Position numbers and translations under genes: made by a program
Assembly: GCA_024225895.1 (NCBI GenBank)
Contig: JAAEMC010000760.1
Coordinates: 1-13,958, forward strand
DNA length: 13,958 bases
Reading direction: 5' to 3'
From: Desulfobacteraceae bacterium
GTDB lineage: Bacteria; Desulfobacterota; Desulfobacteria; Desulfobacterales; Desulfobacteraceae
The notes under the pieces: generated by a model
Told to the model about the DNA's origin: nothing
What the model saw: only the letters and a program-made list of their open reading frames with translations
Databases searched by the model: none
Shown here: in pieces, positions 1 to 5,934 of the stretch
Position numbering within the stretch: position 1 is the first letter of the stretch
Layout: each line of letters begins with the position of its first letter

Positions 1-78
1 AGCAAGGGAGTGCATGGATACTCTATCGGACTTGCCAAAACAATCCAAGATACAGATAAAATCTTGGATTCACTTTAG
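1..78 (+). CDS. C-terminal tail of an upstream gene (partial)
   Basis: The window opens inside an uninterrupted frame that reads 25 residues (SKGVHGYSIGLAKTIQDTDK then ILDSL) and ends at TAG, 76-78. The composition looks like real protein, with a charged amphipathic helix at the end, but the fragment is too short to assign a family. The N-terminus and most of the gene lie outside the window. It is on the same strand as the following operon but 324 bases away, so it is probably a separate transcription unit. It could also be a chance open frame. Confidence 0.45.
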   Translation, partial: SKGVHGYSIGLAKTIQDTDKILDSL

Positions 79-402
79 TTATCAAAAAGCCGCTTATATC
101 GACTTCATCCCATAAAGGGGACGAAAATTAATACAGGCTGATTTATCAATTTTAGTATACAGGACTTCAATGACCAATTATAAGGGATTTTAAAATGCAC
201 CAACCCTCGTTGGGCAGGAAGCATTTCTTGCATTGCAGGCTGTTTTACGGTACATTAGGATATATCAAGTCCGAAGCGACGATTTCCCTGAATTGTAAAA
301 ACATCCTGTTGCGACAATAGCAAATTTCCTTTTTGTATAGAGGTTTCAACCGGGAAATACGCAATATTCTTATTTCAGATTCAACCATTAGAGGAGCATC
401 AA
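79..402. other. Intergenic region upstream of the ODP operon
   Basis: These 324 bases have no strong gene. They hold a small perfect hairpin, CCAAC-cctc-GTTGG at 200-213, and a 41-codon open frame at 195-320. No intrinsic terminator with a T-run is evident after the TAG at 76-78. Near 309-341 there are weak sigma-70-like hexamers (GCGACA, and TATAGA at 336-341), but their 19-base spacing is poor, so I do not call a promoter. The region presumably holds the promoter of the operon that starts at 403. Confidence 0.5.
195..320 (+). CDS. Possible 41-residue small ORF, doubtful
   Basis: An ATG at 195 is preceded by AAGGG (182-186) at a usable distance of 8 bases. The frame runs 41 codons to TAG at 318-320 and begins MHQPSLGRKHFLHCRLFYG. 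The protein has no membrane segment, signal peptide or motif that I recognise. The Shine-Dalgarno match is the only support. The small CCAAC/GTTGG hairpin lies just inside its start. It is listed because it is the only ORF with a ribosome site in this gap. A chance ORF is the more likely explanation. Confidence 0.15.
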   Translation: MHQPSLGRKHFLHCRLFYGTLGYIKSEATISLNCKNILLRQ

Positions 403-1287
403 TTGGATATCAAAACCTTTTCAAATAAGGGCCTGGACTACGACCGGGCCATTGAAATCGCGGATGGAATATTCTGGGTCGGATTTTACGATACCTCATC
501 CGGACTGCACTGCAACCCTTACCTTATAATTGACGGTGATGAGGCCGTGGTGATTGACGGCGGCAGCCGCCCGGATTTCCCCACAGTCCTGATGAAAATC
601 CTCCAGACCGGAATTGATCCGTCCAACATCAAAGCGCTTATTTATCAGCATTATGACCCGGATCTGTGCGGCAGTGTTTCAAATTACGAAGATATTATCG
701 GCAGTAAGGATTTAAAAATAATTTCCGATAAAGAAAACAATATTTTCATCCGGCATTTTGCCGTGACATCACCTTTGATCGCCATTGATGCCATCAACAG
801 CCAGTATCAATTTTCTTCGGGCCGGACCTTACAATTTATCAAAACGCCCTATGCCCATTGCTGCGGCAGTTTTGTTACCTTTGATGCCGCTTCCGGGATC
901 CTGTTTTCCAGCGACATTTTCGGAAGTATTGACAGCCACTGGGACCTGTATCTGACAATGGCGCCTGATTGCAGAACCTGCACGACCTATGATCCCTGCC
1001 CCAATGGAAAATCTTGTCAAATCCCGGGCATCCTGGGCTTCCATTTGCGGACCATGCCATCGGAAAAAGCCATGCTCTATGCTTTGGAGCAACTCGCCGG
1101 TATCGATTTTTCCATTATCGCCCCCCAGCATGGCAGTATTATTCACCAGCCCGAAGATATCATCACGGTATTTGAAAAACTGAAAAACCTGAAAGGTATC
1201 GGGATTGACAGACTTTTAAACAGCAGGCAGGCTTCTGCCGAGCTTGGGGATTTATCAAAGCTGATTAGCCGGCTGCAGGAGAAATAA
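403..1287 (+). CDS. Di-iron metallo-beta-lactamase-fold protein (ODP / flavodiiron-like oxygen or iron sensor)
   Basis: A 294-residue soluble protein with a metallo-beta-lactamase fold of the flavodiiron branch and no flavodoxin domain, so it resembles the oxygen-binding di-iron proteins (ODP). Likely metal ligands are visible in order: H83-x-D85-x-D87 (in YQHYDPDLCGS), H152 (YAHCCGS), D171 (FSSDIFG) and H243 (APQHGSI). The histidine that normally follows the aspartate is Leu88 here. A cysteine-rich segment (C190, C193, C198, C205) precedes the GFHLRTMPS helix, and C153-C154 sit beside H152. Translation starts at TTG 403, with GAGGAG at 391-396 six bases upstream; no better ATG fits. It lies 2 bases before a histidine kinase. 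Known ODPs bind O2 at Fe(II) and have been tied to chemotaxis signalling. Here the neighbours suggest it is the sensor for the kinase. The fold is confident; the sensing role is inference, and an oxygen-reductase role is the alternative. Confidence 0.85.
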   Translation: MDIKTFSNKGLDYDRAIEIADGIFWVGFYDTSSGLHCNPYLIIDGDEAVVIDGGSRPDFPTVLMKILQTGIDPSNIKALIYQHYDPDLCGSVSNYEDIIGSKDLKIISDKENNIFIRHFAVTSPLIAIDAINSQYQFSSGRTLQFIKTPYAHCCGSFVTFDAASGILFSSDIFGSIDSHWDLYLTMAPDCRTCTTYDPCPNGKSCQIPGILGFHLRTMPSEKAMLYALEQLAGIDFSIIAPQHGSIIHQPEDIITVFEKLKNLKGIGIDRLLNSRQASAELGDLSKLISRLQEK

Positions 1288-1289
1288 TT

Positions 1290-2168
1290 ATGAACAGCAG
1301 CGCTATCCTTGAAAAAATTGCAGACATCCCAAATATTGATTCCGGCTTAAAAAACGAGATACTACAGACTATCATTTCGCTTAGCGCAGATATCGGTGAC
1401 AATAAAATCAATGCCGGACTGCTGAATAAACTAATTTTTAAATATGCCGATACCGAAAAAAAACTCTTTGAGCTAAATCAGTTGAAAAATAAATTCCTGG
1501 GAATTGCGGCCCATGACCTGCGCAATCCGCTCACATCCATCAGAGGATTCAGTGAGCTCTTACTCGGCGGCGAACTTGGGGATGTCCCCGAGGAGCACAA
1601 AGAATTTATTTCCATGATTTGCACCCTGAGTCAGAGCATGCTTGATATGGTGAATGACCTTCTTGATGTGTCCGTAATCGAAAGCGGTAAACTGACCCTT
1701 GAAAAAAAGACCGGCCATATTAACGACCTTGTAAAGCACCGTATAAAAATATCAGCCATAATTGCCGAGGCCAAGGGGATGAAGATCAAACAAAGTTGTG
1801 CCGGGATTCCGCCTTTTGACTTTGATGAAATCCGAATCGGCCAGGTGGTGGACAACCTGATTTCCAACGCAATCAAATTCTCACCCCATAATAGCGTGAT
1901 TGAAATTTCCACTGCCCTGTCAGGCAAGGAGGCAATTGTCCAGGTAGCAGACCATGGCCCCGGCATATCACAGCAGGACCGTGAAAAACTCTTTGGAGAA
2001 TTTGCAAAGCTTTCGGCCCGGCCGACAGGGGAAGAGAAAAGCACCGGCCTGGGCCTGGCCATCTGCAAAAAAATAATTCAAGCCCATGATGGCAGAATCT
2101 GGGCGAAAAACAAGGAAGGCGCAGGCACGATTTTTTCAATTGCCCTGCCCGTGGAGAATGTAAAATGA
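1290..2168 (+). CDS. Soluble sensor histidine kinase
   Basis: A 292-residue cytoplasmic histidine kinase. The phospho-acceptor H-box FLGIAAHDLRNPLTSIRG has its histidine at residue 75. The N-box is around 188-199 (DNLISNAIKFSP), G1 is DHGPGI at 221-226, the F-box FGEFAK at 235-240, and G2 GLGLA at 253-257. All the catalytic boxes look intact. The N-terminal 65 residues are helical, with no transmembrane segment and no PAS, GAF or HAMP domain that I can see, so the kinase has no obvious sensor of its own. It starts at ATG 1290, with AGGAGA at 1277-1282, and follows the ODP gene's stop by 2 bases. Its own stop overlaps the start of the response regulator. The layout suggests it reads the ODP protein and phosphorylates the receiver downstream. 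Confidence 0.93.
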   Translation: MNSSAILEKIADIPNIDSGLKNEILQTIISLSADIGDNKINAGLLNKLIFKYADTEKKLFELNQLKNKFLGIAAHDLRNPLTSIRGFSELLLGGELGDVPEEHKEFISMICTLSQSMLDMVNDLLDVSVIESGKLTLEKKTGHINDLVKHRIKISAIIAEAKGMKIKQSCAGIPPFDFDEIRIGQVVDNLISNAIKFSPHNSVIEISTALSGKEAIVQVADHGPGISQQDREKLFGEFAKLSARPTGEEKSTGLGLAICKKIIQAHDGRIWAKNKEGAGTIFSIALPVENVK

Positions 2169-2554
2169 GTAATAGAAAGCAGGTCCGTGTTATGGTGGCT
2201 GACGATGAGATGCATATCCGGATGCTGATCAAACAGGTGCTCAAGTCCATGAACGCCGATATCGTGGCAGAAGCAAAGGACGGTGGGCAAGCTGTTGAAA
2301 TGTATAAAGAAAAATGCCCCAATATGATATTTCTGGACATCAACATGCCTGTTAAAACCGGTGTTGAAGCGCTCAAAGAAATTATCAAAATCAACCAGGA
2401 GGCAGTCGTCATCATGTTGACCTCGGTATCTGATATGGAGACAGTATCAGAGTGTATTGATGCAGGCGCGGCAAATTACATCCGCAAAGATACCCCGCTG
2501 GAGGAATTAAAGCGGTTAATAAAAGAGACCTGGGCGGAAAACAAACCGTCCTGA
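2165..2554 (+). CDS. Single-domain CheY-like response regulator
   Basis: A 129-residue stand-alone receiver domain. The acidic pocket is D13-D14, the phospho-acceptor is D58 (MIFLDINMP), the switch Thr is T86 (IMLTS), and the invariant lysine is K108 (YIRKD). There is no DNA-binding or enzymatic output domain, so it must act by binding another protein or as a phosphorelay intermediate. Its ATG overlaps the kinase stop (ATGA at 2165-2168), which implies translational coupling and a cognate pair. Possible targets are a flagellar motor, another phosphorelay, or the GspE-like ATPase encoded just downstream; nothing in the sequence decides between these. Confidence 0.93.
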   Translation: MSNRKQVRVMVADDEMHIRMLIKQVLKSMNADIVAEAKDGGQAVEMYKEKCPNMIFLDINMPVKTGVEALKEIIKINQEAVVIMLTSVSDMETVSECIDAGAANYIRKDTPLEELKRLIKETWAENKPS

Positions 2555-2674
2555 ACCTAACCCGGATATTCATGAGATAATAAGAAAAATATTAAAATAA
2601 TTTCATTATATTGCAGCCCGGGTAATTTTAAAATATTTAAAAACATCACTTCTAAATAATGAAGGAAGCCAACC

Positions 2675-2824
2675 ATGCACCGGCGATACGATTACAAAAA
2701 AATAATGAAAGAGATTGCACAGGACAAACAGGTTGAAACCTGTGGCAAGTCAAAAATTGTCAGCCAGGATGACATCCAAGAAATGCTCAAGGCTAAAAAG
2801 AAATCCAGGGGAGACCAGCAGTGA
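2675..2824 (+). CDS. 49-residue small protein coupled to the secretion ATPase gene
   Basis: A short frame from ATG 2675 to TGA 2824 encodes a highly charged, Lys/Gln-rich 49-residue protein that begins MHRRYDYKKIMKEIAQDK and ends KKKSRGDQQ. It has one cysteine and no signal peptide or membrane segment. AAGGA at 2662-2666 gives a good ribosome site 8 bases before the ATG. Its stop overlaps the GTG start of the ATPase gene (GTGA, 2821-2824), the same coupling style used elsewhere in this window, which is the main evidence that it is real. I do not recognise the family. It may be a small accessory or regulator of the ATPase, or a leader ORF that sets the ATPase's translation. Confidence 0.65.
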   Translation: MHRRYDYKKIMKEIAQDKQVETCGKSKIVSQDDIQEMLKAKKKSRGDQQ

Positions 2825-4530
2825 AAAATAATAAAGTATTCATGGATTTGCTGATTTCCACAGCAATCATTACAAGTGATGATGCCATAAGGCTGCTGGA
2901 TAAATTCCATCAGGATGCTTATGATGTCCTGGTTTATCTGCAGGAAGGGAATGTAGCCCCGAAAGATACCTTGGGAAAGCTATGGGGCGATTCCCTCAAA
3001 ATTGCTTATGTTAATCTGGACAAAACCATATTCGAATCCCGGACAGTGAAAAAACTACCAGGAAAAATCGCCAGAAAGCAGCGAATAATCCCTTTGTACC
3101 AGATGGGAGACACTGTAACAGTAGCCATTAAAGATCCCAGGGATAAGGAGGCGGTAGATTATGTCCAAAAGGCGATCGGCCAAAGAGTAAGCGTGGTGTT
3201 CAGTTTTGTCAAAGATATTGAAGACGCCATTGAGATTCAATACCAGTCGAAGGATACCTTGGAAGCTTTTGTGACAACCCTTGCCCACCAGAGTCTTTTC
3301 AAAGGAACCAGCAAAATTACCTCCGAACAGATTTCCAGACTGGCAGGAGAGAAATCCATTGTTGAGCTGGTCAGGGGTATCATGCTGTTGGGGGTCAAAG
3401 AAAGGGCCAGCGATATTCACATTGAACCCCAGCAGACATTTGTGCGGGTCCGTTTTCGCATTGACGGAGATCTGTTGGAGCGTCTCAAATTGGACAATGC
3501 GCTTTTGCCTCCTTTGGTCTCCAGGCTCAAAATCCTGTCCAAACTGGATATTACAGAGCGCAGACAGCCACAGGACGGACGTATCAGCCTAAAACTGGCC
3601 AACAAATCCATTGATTTCCGTCTCTCCACCGTTCCCACCATCCAGGGGGAAAAAATTGTCATGCGGATTCTCAGCCAGACCGGGTTAAAAGAAGTTCCCG
3701 ATCTGGAGGCTTTGGATTTTTCAAAAAAGGTGCTCCATGATATTCGTCAGATCATCGATACGCCCAATGGTGTCTTTTTTGTAACCGGCCCGACCGGATC
3801 AGGAAAAACAACCACATTGTATGCCATCTTAAATGAACTCAATACACCGCAAGTAAACATTACCACGGTAGAAGATCCTGTTGAATACCGGCTGCCGGGT
3901 ATCACCCAGGTTCAGGTCAACCATAACGTGGACCTGGATTTTGCAAGATGCCTGAGAGCATTTTTACGCCAGGACCCCGATGTCATCCTGATTGGTGAAA
4001 TCCGTGATCTGGAGACAGCCAAGGTTTCCTCCCAGGCAGCACTGACAGGACATCTGGTTCTGGCCACCATGCACACCAACTCTGCCCTCCAGGCCGTTAC
4101 CCGTTTGGTGGAAATTGGTGTTGAACCTTTTCTGGTTGCCCCGTCTATCATCGGCGTTATGGCCCAACGGCTGGTCCGCAGAATCTGTCCCCATTGCAGG
4201 GAACCCTACGAACTAACGATGGAAAAAGCACAACACTATTTTACAAATTTTGAAGGGGAAAAGATTGTCTTTTTCAAAGGGACGGGATGCCCGGAATGTA
4301 ACCACACCGGTTTCTTAGGAAGATTGGCCATACATGAACTATTTATTATGACAGAAAAGATACGGTCCATGGTCTCCAAAGGGGTCTCCATTCTTCAAAT
4401 TGAAGAATATGCCCGGCAAACCGGATTTCATACCATGCGCTATGACGGAATAAAAAAAGTTCTCAGGGGACTGACCACTATTGATGAAATAGAACGGGTC
4501 ACATCCATGGAGCCTGAGTTGACCACTTAA
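2821..4530 (+). CDS. GspE/PilB-family type II secretion or type IV pilus assembly ATPase
   Basis: A 569-residue hexameric traffic ATPase. Residues about 1-140 form a T2SSE_N/MshEN-like N-terminal domain, here with a divergent first repeat. The ATPase core follows: Walker A GPTGSGKT (323-330), the Asp box TTVEDPVEY (348-356), Walker B VILIGEIRD (388-396, catalytic Glu393), and the His box ATMHTN (415-420). A tetracysteine zinc site, C456-x2-C459 and C490-x2-C493, is typical of GspE and PilB. It powers assembly of pilin-like filaments at the inner membrane. The start is GTG 2821, overlapping the stop of the 49-residue ORF. No inner-membrane platform (GspF/PilC), pilin or secretin gene accompanies it here, so it is an orphan copy or its partners lie elsewhere. 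Whether it serves secretion or pili cannot be told from sequence. Confidence 0.93.
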   Translation: MKNNKVFMDLLISTAIITSDDAIRLLDKFHQDAYDVLVYLQEGNVAPKDTLGKLWGDSLKIAYVNLDKTIFESRTVKKLPGKIARKQRIIPLYQMGDTVTVAIKDPRDKEAVDYVQKAIGQRVSVVFSFVKDIEDAIEIQYQSKDTLEAFVTTLAHQSLFKGTSKITSEQISRLAGEKSIVELVRGIMLLGVKERASDIHIEPQQTFVRVRFRIDGDLLERLKLDNALLPPLVSRLKILSKLDITERRQPQDGRISLKLANKSIDFRLSTVPTIQGEKIVMRILSQTGLKEVPDLEALDFSKKVLHDIRQIIDTPNGVFFVTGPTGSGKTTTLYAILNELNTPQVNITTVEDPVEYRLPGITQVQVNHNVDLDFARCLRAFLRQDPDVILIGEIRDLETAKVSSQAALTGHLVLATMHTNSALQAVTRLVEIGVEPFLVAPSIIGVMAQRLVRRICPHCREPYELTMEKAQHYFTNFEGEKIVFFKGTGCPECNHTGFLGRLAIHELFIMTEKIRSMVSKGVSILQIEEYARQTGFHTMRYDGIKKVLRGLTTIDEIERVTSMEPELTT

Positions 4531-4598
4531 AAAGGATATTTCAGAATAGCCCGGATTTCATATCCATGACGCTTCCATCAGGAGATGCCTAAGTATTG

Positions 4599-4633
4599 AA
4601 AAAGGCGCACACAAAGGTGCACCCTTACTTTTT
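4599..4633. terminator. Likely bidirectional intrinsic terminator between convergent genes
   Basis: An imperfect hairpin, GGCGCAC (4604-4610), loop ACAAAG, GTGCACC (4617-4623), has one mismatch. It is flanked by A5 on the left (4599-4603) and T5 on the right (4629-4633). It lies between the converging ends of the ATPase gene (4530) and the OmpA-type gene (4646), where a terminator working in both directions would be expected. The stem is short, so its strength is uncertain. Confidence 0.5.
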
Positions 4634-4645
4634 CCAACCTGGATA

Positions 4646-5293
4646 TTACCCTTGCCTGATCGGGACGATAATAACCTCGACCCGGCGGTTCATTGCATGA
4701 CTTGAGGATATGGGACGGGATTCTCCATACCCCACTGCTCGGATTCGCTGGGGAGCAATTCCGTTGCGTATCAATTCATTTGATACAGCCTGGGCTCTTC
4801 TTTCTGAAAGCTGCTGATTATATTCCGCCGATCCCTGGGTATCTGTATGGCCCCCAACCTCTATTGTTGTCTGGGGATATTTGTTCAAAACATCGGAGAT
4901 CCGTCTTAATTCTGCATACGCACCTGGTTTGAGCTGGCTTGAATCATAATCAAAATATGCTTCCCCTTTAAAGGTAGCTGTCAGGATATCCTGCTCTCTG
5001 CGAATGCTGGCAGATTCCGAAGCCGCAATGGCATTTCTTAATTCCTGTTCCTGCAAATCCATATAGCGCCCAATCTGATTGCCTGCAATACCACCCAGGG
5101 CCGCACCAATTCCGGCGCCTATAAGGGTGCCTTCTGTATCGCCGCCAATGGCCTGGCCAAGAATCGCCCCCACACCAGCGCCCACACCAGCGCCAACCGC
5201 AGTTCCTTTTTGCTGGTTTGTCTGCATGCTGGCGCAGGAAAATAGAGTTGCCGCCATCACTAAAACCAAAATCAAAAATAATATTTTTCTCAT
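4646..5293 (-). CDS. Glycine-zipper OmpA-family outer-membrane lipoprotein
   Basis: A 215-residue envelope protein. The N-terminus MRKILFLILVLVMAATLFSC is a lipoprotein signal with lipobox LFSC and acylated Cys20; Ala at +2 favours the outer membrane. Residues about 30-78 are two glycine-zipper stretches (GAGVGAGVGAILG, then GAGIGAALGGIAG) that may span or associate with membrane. Residues about 110-212 form an OmpA C-terminal peptidoglycan-binding domain: FDYDSSQL, then GHTDTQGSAEYNQQLSERRA, with the Asp151 and Arg166 positions typical of diaminopimelate binding, and NRRVEV at the end. This matches the YiaD-like architecture. The start is supported by AAGGAGAG at 5301-5308. It probably links the outer membrane to the cell wall. 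It is transcribed toward the ATPase gene and is probably monocistronic. Confidence 0.9.
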   Translation of the reverse strand: MRKILFLILVLVMAATLFSCASMQTNQQKGTAVGAGVGAGVGAILGQAIGGDTEGTLIGAGIGAALGGIAGNQIGRYMDLQEQELRNAIAASESASIRREQDILTATFKGEAYFDYDSSQLKPGAYAELRRISDVLNKYPQTTIEVGGHTDTQGSAEYNQQLSERRAQAVSNELIRNGIAPQRIRAVGYGESRPISSSHAMNRRVEVIIVPIRQG

Positions 5294-5322
5294 CTAATTA
5301 CTCTCCTTATCTTCTATAAAAA

Positions 5323-5355
5323 TGTCATACTTAAACTTTCTTTTGAACCATGACA
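5323..5355 (-). repeat. Inverted repeat TGTCAT-N21-ATGACA upstream of the OmpA-type gene
   Basis: Perfect 6-base arms (5323-5328 and 5350-5355) lie about 30-60 bases before the OmpA-type start. On the minus strand the second arm is followed by a run of five T (about 5318-5322). It could therefore be a weak terminator for the lipoprotein gene upstream or an operator for the OmpA-type gene. The stem is AT-rich and the loop is long, so this is tentative. Confidence 0.25.
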
Positions 5356-5433
5356 CCAAAAAATTAAAAAAGTTCATATTTCAACATAAAAAATTGTATC
5401 AAATCTTTGCGGACACATTTTTTCATCCCTAAC

Positions 5434-5694
5434 TTATAATCCTTTCATGCTCGAAAAGACAACTTTGTCCGCGATAAATTGTATTGTTATATTTTTCTGG
5501 TCATTACCCCAAATACAACCTTTGGTACCAAGTGCGGCATCGCATTTATCCGGCTTTCCAATTATCTGTATCACCTGGGGATAATCCATCCCGACTTTAA
5601 TTTTATTATAATTGTCCTGGTTCAGTTTGGTGCATCCGACCAGGGATACGAATAATAAAAATCCAACCATCGCCATCTTTATACTGTTCTTCAT
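5434..5694 (-). CDS. Small BamE/SmpA-like outer-membrane lipoprotein
   Basis: An 86-residue lipoprotein. The signal peptide MKNSIKMAMVGFLLFVSLVG is followed by the lipobox Cys21 (LVGC). The mature part contains YNKIKVGMDYPQVIQIIGKP, the usual SmpA/OmlA (BamE) domain opening in which a repeat of 'G-M-x-x-x-x-V-x-x-x-x-G-x-P' leads into a small beta-sheet. Cys51 and Cys60 may form a disulfide. The open frame extends upstream to 5841, but I chose ATG 5694 because AAGGAA (5701-5706) precedes it and the signal peptide begins exactly there. The protein is shorter than BamE proper and is not next to other Bam genes, so a generic SmpA-fold lipoprotein is the safer call. It is co-directional with the hybrid kinase but 240 bases after it. 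Confidence 0.75.
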   Translation of the reverse strand: MKNSIKMAMVGFLLFVSLVGCTKLNQDNYNKIKVGMDYPQVIQIIGKPDKCDAALGTKGCIWGNDQKNITIQFIADKVVFSSMKGL

Positions 5695-5782
5695 TTTAAT
5701 TTCCTTTTGTGTGCCATTCAACCTATGTGGCGACCAAGGGTATTCAACCTTTGGGTACAAGTCAATTGAAAAATAGCCATAT

Positions 5783-5863
5783 TCATACCCTAAAATCCGC
5801 AAACAAAGTCGATAATACTTGAAGACCGATCGAACACGCAACAGCCAAAAGGATATTGGTCAT
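5783..5863 (-). CDS. Possible 26-residue hydrophobic peptide, doubtful
   Basis: In the 240-base gap between the hybrid kinase and the BamE-like gene, a minus-strand frame starts at ATG 5863 and ends at TGA (5783-5785). It encodes MTNILLAVACSIGLQVLSTL and six more residues, a mostly hydrophobic peptide. AAGGA lies a few bases upstream, next to the perfect palindrome GGTCATGACC (5858-5867), which includes the start codon. Small membrane peptides look like this, but so do chance ORFs. The rest of the gap (5695-5782 and 5864-5934) shows nothing I can name. Confidence 0.2.
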   Translation of the reverse strand: MTNILLAVACSIGLQVLSTLFADFRV

Positions 5864-5934
5864 GACCGGTCCTTGGTTGAATTTGAGCCGGCCTTCATTG
5901 GGAAGATAGATATTGAACCCGGTGATATCTGAAG

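Noticed and set aside
195..250. GGAAGC...TTGC as a sigma-54 promoter for the ODP operon
   Set aside because: The GG-to-GC spacing is 11 rather than 10, and the start codon is about 170 bases away.
2558..2625. TAACCCGG ... CCCGGGTAA inverted repeat after the response regulator, possible terminator
   Set aside because: The arms are about 50 bases apart and imperfect at the ends, and the following sequence is mixed A/T rather than a clean T-run.
2611..2639. TTGCAG-N17-TATTTA as a sigma-70 promoter for the small protein/ATPase pair
   Set aside because: Each hexamer matches its consensus at only about half the positions, in very AT-rich DNA where such matches are common.
5695..5841. N-terminal extension of the BamE-like lipoprotein frame (49 extra residues)
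   Set aside because: The extension would bury the lipoprotein signal peptide inside the protein. The ATG at 5694 has its own ribosome site and begins exactly at the signal.
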